Source of the DNA: Streptacidiphilus sp. 4-A2
GTDB lineage: Bacteria > Actinomycetota > Actinomycetes > Streptomycetales > Streptomycetaceae
Direction of reading: 5' to 3'
DNA length: 64,000 bases
Assembly: GCA_014284505.1 (NCBI GenBank)
Contig: JAAFYY010000001.1
Span: 5,877,845-5,941,844, forward strand
Shown: positions 26,654 through 35,656 of the stretch, one piece after another
How positions within the stretch are numbered: position 1 is the first letter of the stretch
Layout: each line of letters starts with the position of its first letter
Notes under the pieces: model-generated
The model's database searches: none
What the model was told of the DNA's origin: nothing
The model's input: the letters and a program-made list of their open reading frames with translations, nothing else
Program-made: the position numbers and the translations under genes

Positions 26654-27301
26654 ATGTTGCACAGTCTGAAGGCCGTGGGGGTGCTGGCGACAGCAGCGGC
26701 CATCGCGATGGTGGGTGTGGGCACGGCCAACGCCACCACCCACGTCGCCCCGTTCGCCGCGCAGGTCCAGGCGGCGGGCCTGAACAGCTCGCAGGCCACC
26801 ACCCTGCAGAGCCGGGTCGAGCAGATCCTGCACCAGTACAAGGGCGCCCAGCAGGTCGCCGCGAACGAGATCGCGCTGCCGGGCGGTGGCTCCGTGCTGC
26901 TGCCCCTGCCCGGGAAGAAGTACGCCCAGGTGCTGCCCGGCGCGGTCAACCTCGGCTTCGCGGCGGCCGGCGGCAACGCGGCCAAGTCGGCCGCCGAGTC
27001 GTTCGGCCCGAACACCATCCGGTCGAACGGCGACAGCTGCCCCTACCAGTACTTCTGCATGTGGCAGGGGGAGAACGGCACGGGCGAGCAGTTCAACGTC
27101 AGCACCTGCAACGAGGACCAGGAGCTGCCGGGCTCCGGCTGGAACGCCGACGGGTCCTGGATCAACAACCAGACCGCCGGCACCGACGCCTTCCTGCTCA
27201 ACAGCAGCAAGGTCGTCATCTACACCACGCCGCCGCCGGTCTCCTACTCCCCCGACTGGAACTGGGTGCCCTACTGGTACGCGGACGCCTGCAACCACTG
27301 A
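26654..27301 (+). CDS. Secreted protein resembling peptidase-inhibitor family I36
   Basis: 215 residues from ATG 26654 (AGGGAACG upstream). Sec signal peptide MLHSLKAVGVLATAAAIAMV...ATANA, likely cut before TTHVAP. The middle is helical (LNSSQATTLQSRVEQILHQY). The C-terminal domain has SCPYQYFCMWQGENGTGEQF, STCNEDQELP and a Trp/Tyr-rich end (SPDWNWVPYWYADAC), with five Cys in all. The CPxxxFCxW pattern recalls streptomycete I36 metalloproteinase inhibitors. Extracellular; partner protease unknown. No frameshift. Confidence 0.75.
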   Translation: MLHSLKAVGVLATAAAIAMVGVGTANATTHVAPFAAQVQAAGLNSSQATTLQSRVEQILHQYKGAQQVAANEIALPGGGSVLLPLPGKKYAQVLPGAVNLGFAAAGGNAAKSAAESFGPNTIRSNGDSCPYQYFCMWQGENGTGEQFNVSTCNEDQELPGSGWNADGSWINNQTAGTDAFLLNSSKVVIYTTPPPVSYSPDWNWVPYWYADACNH

Positions 27302-27627
27302 GCCCGGCTGAGCCCGGACCGCTGACCGGTAGGGCCCATCGGTCTCAGCCGTCCGAACCGCTCCGAGAGAACCCGCCCCTGGCCGGACCGCCCCGCGCGG
27401 CCTGCCAGGGGGCGTCGGGCTGCATGCGCGCACCCGAGCAGCCCGGATTCGCGCCGGGCCAGCGGATATCCGCGCCTCGGGCGCCGGGTACTGCCGCGAC
27501 GGAATTTGACGGGTGCCATTCAAGTTCCTTGTACAGCAGCACAATTGTCGGATTGTCAGGGCCGTATTCGAGCACAGGCCCTACGCTGGGGGGCCGAGTG
27601 GTCGCGTCGGTATCGAGGGGGGATCGG
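27302..27627. other. Spacer before the DUF574 methyltransferase gene
   Basis: 326 bases without a convincing gene. The patch at 27505-27560 is relatively AT-rich (CAAGTTCCTTGTACAGC, ACAATTGTCGGATTGTC) and likely carries the promoter of the following gene. Confidence 0.45.
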
Positions 27628-28469
27628 ATGACGCAGGCGGAGGACTGGCTGGCCCAGGCGTCCAAGGGGTTCGAGCCGCCCACCGACCTGCGACCGGAGG
27701 TCGCGCACCCGGCCCGGATCTACGACTGGCTGCTCGGAGGGAAAGATCATTTTCCCCCGGACCGGGCGGCGGGCGAACGCCTGGTCGCGGCCGATCCGGC
27801 GATGCGCCGGGCGGCGCGGGCCAACCGGGCCTTTCTGCAGCGCGCCGTACGCGCTCTCGCCGGGGAGGGTGTCGACCAGTTCCTCGACATCGGCACCGGC
27901 ATCCCGGCCGCCGGGAACACCCATGAGATCGCGCAGCGCGTCGACCCCCGGGCCGGGTGATGTACGTCGACAACGACCCGATCGTGCTGGCCCACGCGCG
28001 GGCGCTGATGGCCGGGGCCGGACACGGCGAGACCCGGGTACTCCAGGCGGACCTGCGCGAGCCGCAGCGGATCCTCACCGACCCGGACGTCCGGGGGCTG
28101 CTGGACTTCCAACGCCCGGTCGCGCTGCTGCTGGTGGGCATCCTGCACTTCATCCCGGACAGCGACCGGCCCTACCAGGTCGTCGCCGAGTTCCTGGACG
28201 CGCTCGCCCCGGGCAGCTGCCTGGTCCTCAGCCACGGCACCGGCGACTTCATCGATCCGCAGGCCGGGCAGCGGGCGGTCGACGCCTACGCCAAGTCCAG
28301 CGCACCGGTCACCGGCCGCAGCTACGCCGAGGTGCTGCGCTTCTTCGACGGTCTGGAACTGCTGCCGCCCGGCATCGTCACCGCGCCGTTCTGGCGTCCG
28401 GACGCCCCCGCCACCGCCGAGGACGCCCGGCTGCCCATCTATGCCGCGGTCGGCCGCAAGCGCCGGTAG
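27628..28469 (+). CDS. DUF574-family SAM-dependent methyltransferase (one frameshift)
   Basis: About 280 residues from ATG 27628 with GAGGGGGG upstream. DUF574 (Methyltransf_19) markers: HPARIYDWLLGGKDHFPPDR, RANRAFLQRAVR, FLDIGTGIPAAGNTHEIAQ, VMYVDNDPIVLAHARAL, LDFQRPVALLLVGILHFIPD, SHGTGDF, and the end RLPIYAAVGRK. The break near 27957 has lost one C (ARVMYVDND when restored). This family is much expanded in streptomycetes; substrates are mostly unknown. Confidence 0.92.
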
Positions 28470-28494
28470 CGCCGGTAGCGCCGATAGTGCCCGG

Positions 28495-28777
28495 TGGCCG
28501 GTGGCGGGCCAGCCGCGGCCGTACTCCTCCTCGGTGAGCCGGAAGGAGACCAGGCCGCCGTGACCGGCCAGACATGCGACGGCAGGCCGCCGCATGTCTG
28601 GACCGAGGTCAGCAGCGCGTCGCGCATCAACTCGTCGAAGATCAGGGCCGGGTTGAGCTCCAGCAGGGTCGCCACCCAGGGCGTGGCGTGCGCGGTGAAG
28701 GTGGAGACGGCCCAGAACACCCCGGTACAGAGACAGTCGACGGTCGGCGCCCGGGACGGCTCACACACGGTGGTCAT
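28495..28777 (-). pseudogene. C-terminal remnant of an ABC-2 type (TagG-like) permease
   Basis: From 28777 the frame reads MTTVCEPSRAPTVDC, then TGVFWAVSTFTAHATPWVAT, LLELNPALIFDELMRDALLT and LPSHVWPVTAAWS, and after a shift near 28570 LVSFRLTEEEYGRG. The central part matches the last two helices of polysaccharide/teichoic-acid ABC-2 permeases. The upstream helices and the partner ATPase are missing, so this is a fragment. Confidence 0.6.
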
Positions 28778-28947
28778 GCCGCTCCTCCACTCCTCGCCGA
28801 GGCGACGAAACGGTAGCGTCCCGTCGCCAGCCGCCGGGAAGGTAGGGTGTCGACCGTCGGAACGCAACCGTATCGTCCTTTTGTCGGACCGGTCTCCGGG
28901 TGGCTAGGGCACCCGCCCGCGCATCAGCGCAGGTCGGCCGCAATGCC

Positions 28948-29012
28948 CGGGAGCCCGGGGGCCCGGGAGCCCGGGAGCCCGGGGGCCCGGGAGCCCGGGA
29001 GCCCGGGAGCCG
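28948..29012. repeat. 9-10 bp minisatellite (CCCGGGAGC/CCCGGGGG)
   Basis: About seven copies of a 9-10 base unit built on the SmaI-like CCCGGG core, intergenic, directly behind the FHA gene. Every unit is self-complementary, so the array could fold into many small hairpins. Confidence 0.85.
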
Positions 29013-29065
29013 GTGGGAATTCCCCGGGAGCAGCGGCGGGAGCGGGAGCAGCGCCAGGAGGAAGG

Positions 29066-29632
29066 TCAGCGCGTGGACAGGCGGAAGGCGGTCTCGCCGA
29101 AGACGACCCGGTCGCCGGGGCCGACGGCCACCGCGCCGATGATCCGGGCTCCGTTGACCTGGGTGCCATTGGTCGAACCGAGGTCGCGCAGCAGCCAGCC
29201 GGCACCGTCACGGAAGAGCTCGGCATGCACCCGGGAGACCGAGGTGTCACTGAGCCGCAGGTGGCAGCCCTCGACACGGCCGATCCGCAGCGGCCCCGAA
29301 TCCTCGACCGGGAGGATCACGGACTCCAACCGGGGGTGCCGCCAGGCGTTCTGGAGGCGCAGCCCGAAGGAGGAGAGCATCTGCACCGAGTCGAAGAGCA
29401 GTTGTGACATCCGCCCGCGCGAGGGCAGGTCGGCGGTGAGCACGTCCAACTCGACGCGGGCCCGGGCGTGCAGGGCCAGTTCCATCCGGTGCAGGAAGGT
29501 CTCGTGCGACAACCGGCCCTGGGCGGCATGGTCGCGCAGCAGTTCGATCGCCTGATCCCGCTCGGCATCCGACAGGCGCATCACGTCGGTCAGGGATTCA
29601 GGCGTCGTCATGAACTGATTCTCGGGCTTCAT
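29066..29632 (-). CDS. DUF1707 and FHA-domain protein
   Basis: 188 residues from ATG 29632 (ATG 29611 is an alternative). N-terminal DUF1707 (MRLSDAERDQAIELLRDHAA; HETFLHRMELALHARAR), followed by a linker and an FHA domain with all key motifs (LRIGRVEGCHLRLSDTSVSR; VHAEL; LLRDLGSTNGTQVNG). FHA domains bind phosphothreonine, so it should act with Ser/Thr kinases; no kinase is nearby. Diverges from the DUF4190 gene. Confidence 0.93.
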   Translation of the reverse strand: MKPENQFMTTPESLTDVMRLSDAERDQAIELLRDHAAQGRLSHETFLHRMELALHARARVELDVLTADLPSRGRMSQLLFDSVQMLSSFGLRLQNAWRHPRLESVILPVEDSGPLRIGRVEGCHLRLSDTSVSRVHAELFRDGAGWLLRDLGSTNGTQVNGARIIGAVAVGPGDRVVFGETAFRLSTR

Positions 29633-29759
29633 TTGCAGCGCGTCCAGCCATTCTGCCCCGGCCGACGGGGACTTCGGGCGCCCGGTGCCGCGGATTTCAC
29701 CCCACCACAGCATTTCCACAGCTCATCGGATAATGTCGCGGCTCAGCAGGAGGGAAAGC

Positions 29760-31120
29760 ATGACCACGCCGTCACTGCCGCAGGAATCGTCTGGGCCTCA
29801 GGAAGCCGGGACGCCGGACCCTGGGACGCCGGAGACATCCGCGGCCTCCGGCGCCCCGGTCGTCGGCATACCCTCCGACCTGCTGAATGATGCCGATCTG
29901 CCGGACGGCTCCGACCCCTCGGACGGCTCCGACCTCCCTGACGGCTCCGCCCTCCCGGACGGCTCCGACCTGTCACAGGCTCAGTCCCCGGCTGCCGCGG
30001 CCGCCCGGGAACAGGACGCGGCAGCGGCGGAGCCCGGCGAGCAACGGGAGGCGCACCCGCGGTCGCGGCCGTATCCTGCCGCCGGACCGGGGACGCCGCA
30101 GCTGGGGCTGTCGCCGCAGGCGTACACCTGGGGGACGCCGCTTCCGGCCGATCCGCCCGCGGGTGGCATGAATGGGCAGGCCGTCACCTCATTTGTGCTC
30201 GGGTTGTTGGCGATCATCCCCATCAGCATTGTCTTCGGGATCATCGCGCTGGTCAGGATCAGCCGCAACCGGCAGCGGGGCAAGGGCCTGGCCGTGGCCG
30301 GGCTGGTGCTCTCCGGGGTGTGGACGCTGGCCGCGACGGTCGCGATCCTGCTGGGTGCGGCGTGCACCTCCGCGCATCCGGGGCCGTTCACCCCCACGGC
30401 GGACATCCGGCCGGTGTACACCCTGGCCCCCGGGACCTGCTTCGACGTGCCTGCCCGGAGCGTCACCGACTTCGTCACCGTCGTCTCCTGCGACCAGCCG
30501 CACGACCGCCAGCTGTACGCCAAGATCGACCTCCACGGCCCCTACCCGGCCGGCAGCAGAGCGGAGAGGACACCAGGGTCGCCTGCGTCAGGGCCCTGGG
30601 CGGCGCCTTCATCGACCCCGAAGGCATCCTGGAGGCGTCCCGCCCGTTCTTCTACGCCCCGGTGCAGTCGGCCTGGGTGGACGGCATGCCACAGGCCTGG
30701 TGCACGCTCGCCGGCCAGTCCGGGCAGCTCAGCGGGGACCTGATGCAGTCCTTCAACGCCTACACCTCGGACCAGCTGACCTATCTGCGGATCACCCGGC
30801 TGACCACGACCCTGCGCGACGAGCTCGGCAGCACCCCGGCCGCGGACTGGCAGATGGGACTGTCCGCCGCGGTGATGCTCACCCGCGCGGACCGCGCCGA
30901 AGCCAGGGCGCTGGACGCCCCGACCTTCAGGGAGGCCGGGGCGCAGCAGGCTGCGGAGGCCATCGCCGGCGACGACATGCGGGAGGCCGACCAGGTGCGG
31001 CTGCTGTCGCAGTCGGCCAGCGAACGCGAGTGGAACACGCAGTTGGCCACCCTGACCTCCTCGACCATCACTACCCAGATCCACGCCCTGCGAGTGGATC
31101 TGGGCCTCGATGCGGACTGA
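29760..31120 (+). CDS. DUF4190/septum-formation-domain membrane protein (one frameshift)
   Basis: About 453 residues from ATG 29760 behind AGGAGGG. An N-terminal hydrophilic region with LPDGSD repeats (DGSDPSDGSDLPDGS) is followed by the DUF4190 helix pair (SFVLGLLAIIPISIVFGIIA; GLAVAGLVLSGVWTLAATVA). An outer septum-formation-like domain follows (YTLAPGTCFDVPARSVTDFV; VVSCDQPHDRQLYAKIDL). The break is near 30560; the remainder (ACVRALGGAFIDPEGILEAS; QAWCTLAGQSGQLSGDLMQS) and a helical end belong to it. Likely envelope or division associated, by domain only. Confidence 0.85.
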
Positions 31121-31184
31121 ACCGGGTCGGGGCGGCACCGGGCTGGGCCAGGGCCGCTGCGGAGGCGGTGCGGGCCGGGGCGGG

Positions 31185-32429
31185 TCAGGCCGCGCTGCCC
31201 GCCTTCCAGCTGGCCCAGTCCATGTTCCAGCCGTTCAGCCCGTTCGCGGGATTGACGGTCTGGTCGCCGGAGTTGACCACCTCGACCACGTCGCCGGTGA
31301 TCGAGCTGTTGTAGAACTGCGCCGCCGGGGTGACCGGGTCGGCGGCGCCCTTGGCGTCGTGCATGCCGACGCAGCCGTGGCTGGTGTTCTCGCTGCCGAA
31401 GACGCCCGTGTCGGCCCAGTAGTTGCCGTGCACGAAAGTGCCGGAGGTGGTGAGCCGCTGGGCGTGCGGGACATCGGCGATGTCGTACTCGCCGCCGAGG
31501 TTGACGGTCTGGGAGTTCATCCTGGTCTGCAACAGCTTCTCGGAGATCACCAGCTTGCCGGCCCAGGTGGTGTGCAGCGGGCTGCCGCCGGAGATCGGCC
31601 AGGTCTGGGTGACCGCGCCGTCACGGGTGACGGTTAGCGTCTTGGCGCTCAGGTCGGCGACGCTGGTCTGGCTGCGGCCGACGGTGAAGCTGATCTCCTT
31701 GGACTGGGTGCCGAAAACCCCGGGCGCGCCCTCGACGTCCTTGGCCGCAGGCGCAGGGTGACCCGGGTGCCGGCTGCCAGTACTCCTCCGGGCGGAAGTC
31801 GAGGCGGGTCGCGCTGAACCAGTGGCCGACGATCTCGACCGGTGGCACGGCGGTCACGGTGATCGCCTTCTGTACCCCGGCCTGGTCGGTGACGGCCTTG
31901 TTGAAGTTGATGGAGACGGGCATACCGACGCCGACAGTGGTGCCCGCGTCGGGGGTGTAGACACCGAGGAAGGTCTTGGCGGGGGCGGCCGTGGCGAACT
32001 GGGTCTCCTGGGACACACGCACCTTGGCCTGGTCGACCGCGACCGTCGTGACCTTGTAGCTGGTGCCCGAGCTGAGCCTGGCGGTGCTGGTCCAGCCGCT
32101 GCCGTCGGCGGTGAGCCGCCCGGGCACCTGTCGGCCGTTCAGGTCGGTGACGGTGACCGAGCTGAGCGTGCCACCGGTGACCGCGACCCGTACCGGCTGG
32201 GTGAAATCAGCCGTCCGGTCGCCGCCCGCCGGGGTGACGGTGACCACGGCGGCGGAGGTTCTGGAGCCGGACGGCCGTGAGCTGCCGGACGGTCCACCGC
32301 AGGCGGCGACCAGCGCGACCGGGGTGGCCACCAGGCCGCCCACCACCGCGCGACGGCCCCAGGCGGACGGGCGGTGCGGCCCTGTCCGGCACCGTTCCGC
32401 TGCTGCTCAGCTCCCACCACTGTCAACAC
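31185..32429 (-). CDS. L,D-transpeptidase lipoprotein (two frameshifts)
   Basis: Forms 3-3 cross-links in peptidoglycan or anchors proteins, outside the membrane. Lipoprotein signal with lipobox LVAAC (GLVATPVALVAAC), so lipid-anchored. Two Ig-like domains follow (TADFTQPVRVAVTGGTLSSV; TVGVGMPVSINFNKAVTDQA). The YkuD catalytic domain has HGNYWADTGVFGS and SHGCVGM with the catalytic Cys. It ends NGLNGWNMDWASWKAG. Shifts near 32365 (before the signal core) and 31760. The exact start is uncertain. It is convergent with the DUF4190 gene. Confidence 0.92.
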
Positions 32430-32677
32430 TCCCTCAGCTGGACTACAGCATGCAGGTCATCACAAAACCTGATGGATATCCAGTTTTGCCCGGAACTGCC
32501 CGATTCCGCGCGGCAGCGGAAGCGGCGGGCACCCGGAACAGACACCCTGAGCGGACACCCGAGGCGGACACGACCGGGGCGGGAACAGCACCGGGCGGTC
32601 CCGGCATGGCCGGAACCGCCCAGGAGCCGGGCCTGCTTGCTGGTCGGTACGGGAGTCGTGGGGGCGCGGCGGTCCGG

Positions 32678-33013
32678 TCAGTCCTGCGCGCCGGCCTCGT
32701 CCTCGTCGCCGTAGACCTCCCAGTCCTCGTTCTCCGGGTCGAAGTCCACCGGCTGCGACTCCCAGGTCGCCTCGGCCAGCTCGACACCGGGGATGCCGGC
32801 GAGCATCGCGACCGGGTCGACGAAGTGGGCGATGGACCCGGCCGGGTCGATCTCAATGGCGGCCACGGCCTCCGCTCGCTCCTCGTCCTCAAGGAAGGAG
32901 TCGTTCCGCACCTGCTCCAGGGCGGCCTCGGCCAGGGCCTTCTCGTCGACGATCTCGGCGATGAGTTCGATCTGAAGCCGGATGTAGCGCGGCTCGGTGG
33001 TCTCACTAGTCAT
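32678..33013 (-). CDS. Small acidic hypothetical protein
   Basis: 111 residues from ATG 33013 (MTSETTEPRYIRLQIELIAE). Strongly acidic with a tail EDWEVYGDEDEAGAQD; no signal or membrane helix. Good coding character and conserved-looking helices (EKALAEAALEQVRNDSFLED). I do not recognise the family. Confidence 0.72.
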   Translation of the reverse strand: MTSETTEPRYIRLQIELIAEIVDEKALAEAALEQVRNDSFLEDEERAEAVAAIEIDPAGSIAHFVDPVAMLAGIPGVELAEATWESQPVDFDPENEDWEVYGDEDEAGAQD

Positions 33014-33053
33014 GGATGGACCCTATCCAACACAGCAGAAGCTCATTACCATC

Positions 33054-33368
33054 GTGCGAACAACATCGCCACCCAGTAATCCGGGGAGCGCCCCTTGGGC
33101 ACACGCCGTCCGCTCACCACACACCGCAGTCGCCGCGGGCATAGGCATTGCCGTCGCCGTGGCACTCGGTCCCATGGCCTCAGCGGCAACCACTTCGGCG
33201 GCCCGGCACGATCTGCGCTCCGCGTCCGCCAGTTCCTCGACCGGCACCGACCGGGACCTCGCACTGAGCGGCAGCGGGACGGACGCCGTCCCCTACGCGG
33301 TCAGCGGCATCGGCTCGCTGATCGTCGGCGCGGGCGCGGTCTACGCCGCCCGCCGCTGGAGCGCCTGA
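33054..33368 (+). CDS. Small secreted or membrane-anchored protein
   Basis: Encodes a signal peptide-like head (AVAAGIGIAVAVALGPMASA), a Ser/Thr-rich middle and a C-terminal hydrophobic helix ending with Arg-Arg (VSGIGSLIVGAGAVYAARRW), like a membrane-retained small exported protein. GTG 33054 is the simplest start. A TTG at 33095 behind GGGGAGCG would give a more natural head (LGTRRPLTT), but needs a frameshift near 33120. Function unknown; not a chaplin (no conserved Cys pair). Confidence 0.55.
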   Translation: MRTTSPPSNPGSAPWAHAVRSPHTAVAAGIGIAVAVALGPMASAATTSAARHDLRSASASSSTGTDRDLALSGSGTDAVPYAVSGIGSLIVGAGAVYAARRWSA

Positions 33369-33409
33369 CACCACGACGGACCGCACCCCGGCCCCGCTGG
33401 GACAAGCCG

Positions 33410-33580
33410 GAACACCCTGGAACAGCTTGGAACGGCCTGGAACGGCCTGGGTCACCCTGGGACCGGCTGGGACAGCCTGGGACGCGCTGGGACGCAACGC
33501 GGATGACCGGCGGGGATGACCGGCACGGACAGCCTGGAACGGCCTGGAACGCGCTGGGACAGCCTGGGACGCGCCGCGCC
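33410..33580. repeat. 10-bp minisatellite in a gene-free region
   Basis: Two blocks (about 33410-33500 and 33526-33575) of a decamer built on CTGGGACAGC or CTGGAACGGC, roughly thirteen units in all. The surrounding 33370-33949 holds no gene I can support; open frames through the repeats are artefacts of the period. Confidence 0.8.
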
Positions 33581-33608
33581 GCCCCCGGGACGCGCCCGGA
33601 AACACCAG

Positions 33609-33637
33609 CAGGGCCGGCCCTTGAAGGGCCGGCCCTG
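33609..33637. terminator. Perfect 13-bp palindromic hairpin
   Basis: AGGGCCGGCCCTT and AAGGGCCGGCCCT flank a very short spacer right behind the minisatellite. It could end transcription from the small secreted protein gene. Each arm is itself nearly palindromic. Confidence 0.55.
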
Positions 33638-33949
33638 GTGTCTCCGCTCGTGTTCCCCCACCCGGGAACACGCGGAGCCGGTGCCACGGGGCCGCCGCAC
33701 CCCGGGCCCGAAGGCCCAGAGGCGGGACGACGACGATCCCCGCGGGCGACGCGGCCGGCCGGGTCAGGGCCGTCCGACGCGTCCTTTGGTGACCCGGCGC
33801 TCCGGGAGCCGCTCCGGAACCGCTGTTGTCACCAAGCTCGGCTTCTCGCCGTTGACCACAACAATGACGGCCCGTTGTTAAGCGCGTGCTGCCGGTTCAT
33901 GTCGTAGGCGTACCAATCGGCGCGCGTCGTGTGAACACCCGGCGTCGGC

Positions 33950-33989
33950 GTCCGCTCCCGGGGCCTGCCGCACAGGCCCGGGAGCGGAC
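33950..33989 (-). terminator. 17-18 bp hairpin terminator behind cystathionine beta-synthase
   Basis: GTCCGCTCCCGGGGCCTG, a 5-base loop and CAGGCCCGGGAGCGGAC pair with a single bulged G, 19 bases past the stop. Confidence 0.85.
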
Positions 33990-34007
33990 GGACCGGCTGG
34001 GCGCCGC

Positions 34008-35403
34008 TCAGTGCACGCCGCGCTGCGCCATGAAGGACAGCAGGTCCTGCCGGGTGACGATGCCCTGCGGCTTGCCGTCGACCAGCACCACCGCGCCGTC
34101 GGCCTGCTCCAGGACGGCCATCAGCCGGGTGATCGACTCGCCGGAGCCGACCACCGGCAGCGGCGCCGACATGTGCCCCTCGATGGTGTCGTCGAGCGCG
34201 AAGCGCTTGCTGAACAGGCCGTCCAGCAGGTCGCGTTCCACGATCGAGCCGATCACCTCGCCCGCCATCACGTCCGGGTGGCCGGCTCCCGGCGAGACCA
34301 CCGGCAGCTGCGAGACGCCGTACTCGCGCAGGATCTGCACCGCCTCACCCACCGACTCCTGCGGGTGCATGTGGACGAACTGCGGGATGCCCTCGTGCTC
34401 CAGCACGTCCTTGCGCTGGAGCACGTCCCCGGCGACGGCCTCGGGGCCGCGTCCAGGAAGCCGTAGTCCTGCATCCAGTCGTCGTTGAAGATCTTGGACA
34501 GGTAGCCGCGGCCGGAGTCCGGGAGCAGCACCACGACCACGTCGTCCGGGCCGAGCCGCTCGGCCACCCGCAGCGCCGCGACCACGGCCATCCCGCAGGA
34601 GCCGCCGACCAGCAGGCCCTCCTCCTTGGCCAGGCGGCGGGTCATCTGGAACGAGTCCTTGTCGGAGACCGGGACGATCTCGTCCGCGACCTCACGGTCG
34701 TAGGCGGTGGGCCAGAAGTCCTCACCGACGCCCTCGACCAGGTAGGGACGGCCGCTGCCGCCGGAGTAGACGGAGCCCTCCGGGTCCGCGCCGACCACCT
34801 GCACCCGGCCCTCGGAGACGTCCTTGAGGTAGCGGCCGGTGCCGGAGATGGTGCCGCCGGTGCCGACGCCCGCCACGAAGTGCGTGATCCGGCCATCCGT
34901 CTGCTCCCACAGCTCCGGGCCGGTGGAGCCGTAGTGGCTGGCGGGGTTGTTGGGGTTGGAGTACTGGTCGGGCTTCCAGGCGCCCGGGGTCTCCCGGACC
35001 AGCCGGTCGCTGACGTTGTAGTACGAGTCGGGGTGCTCGGGCGCGACCGCGGTCGGGCAGACCACGACCTCGGCACCGTAGGCGCGCAGCACATTGATCT
35101 TGTCGGTCGACACCTTGTCCGGACAGACGAAGATGCAGTGGTAGCCCTTCTGCTGGGCCACGATCGCGAGGCCCACCCCGGTGTTCCCGGAGGTCGGCTC
35201 GACGATCGTGCCGCCGGGCTTGAGTTCGCCCGAAGCCTCTGCGGCTTCGATCATCCGCATGGCGATGCGGTCCTTCACCGAGCCGCCCGGGTTGAAGTAC
35301 TCAACCTTGGCGAGAACCGTGGCACTGATTCCCTCGGTGACTTTGTTGAGTCGTACCAGGGGGTGTTGCCGACGAGCTCGATGATCGAATCGTGGTACCG
35401 CAC
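34008..35403 (-). CDS. cbs: Cystathionine beta-synthase (two frameshifts)
   Basis: PLP enzyme condensing serine (or O-acetylserine) with homocysteine in reverse transsulfuration. The start is GTG 35403 behind GGAGGAG (VRYHDSIIELVGNTP). PLP lysine in GGSVKDRIAMRM; EPTSGNTGVGLAIVAQQKGY; GVGTGGTISGTGRYL; LLVGGSCGMAVVAAL. The C-terminal Bateman module has two CBS domains (VGEAVQILREYGVSQLPVVS; LVDGKPQGIVTRQDLLSFM). It lacks a haem N-terminus, as usual in bacteria. Shifts near 35365 and 34450 in C and G runs. About 462 residues, full length. Confidence 0.94.
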
Positions 35404-35656
35404 GGGGTCTCCTCCGCGGTTAGCCGGAAATCTACGGGCGCTCGGTTTGTCGCATCCGTGAAGATCAGCGTAATGGGGCAGACTCCGACCGTAGGTACTT
35501 CGTTCGTGGATCTGCCGGATACGCGGTTCCCGCACGGGCTCGGGCATGCGGTTCGGGCACGCGGTTCAGGCACACACTCAGGCACATGTACGGGCACACA
35601 GTTCAAGCAGACGTGGTTCACACAGGAGACGTGGTTAAACCGGAGAGGGGTCGCTC

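Noticed and set aside
28948..29012. CRISPR array
   Set aside because: Units are 9-10 bp without unique spacers, and there are no cas genes; the same holds for the other tandem repeats.
33095..33907. 270-codon frame through the decamer repeats
   Set aside because: It is open only because the repeat lacks stops; the product is low-complexity and has no family features.
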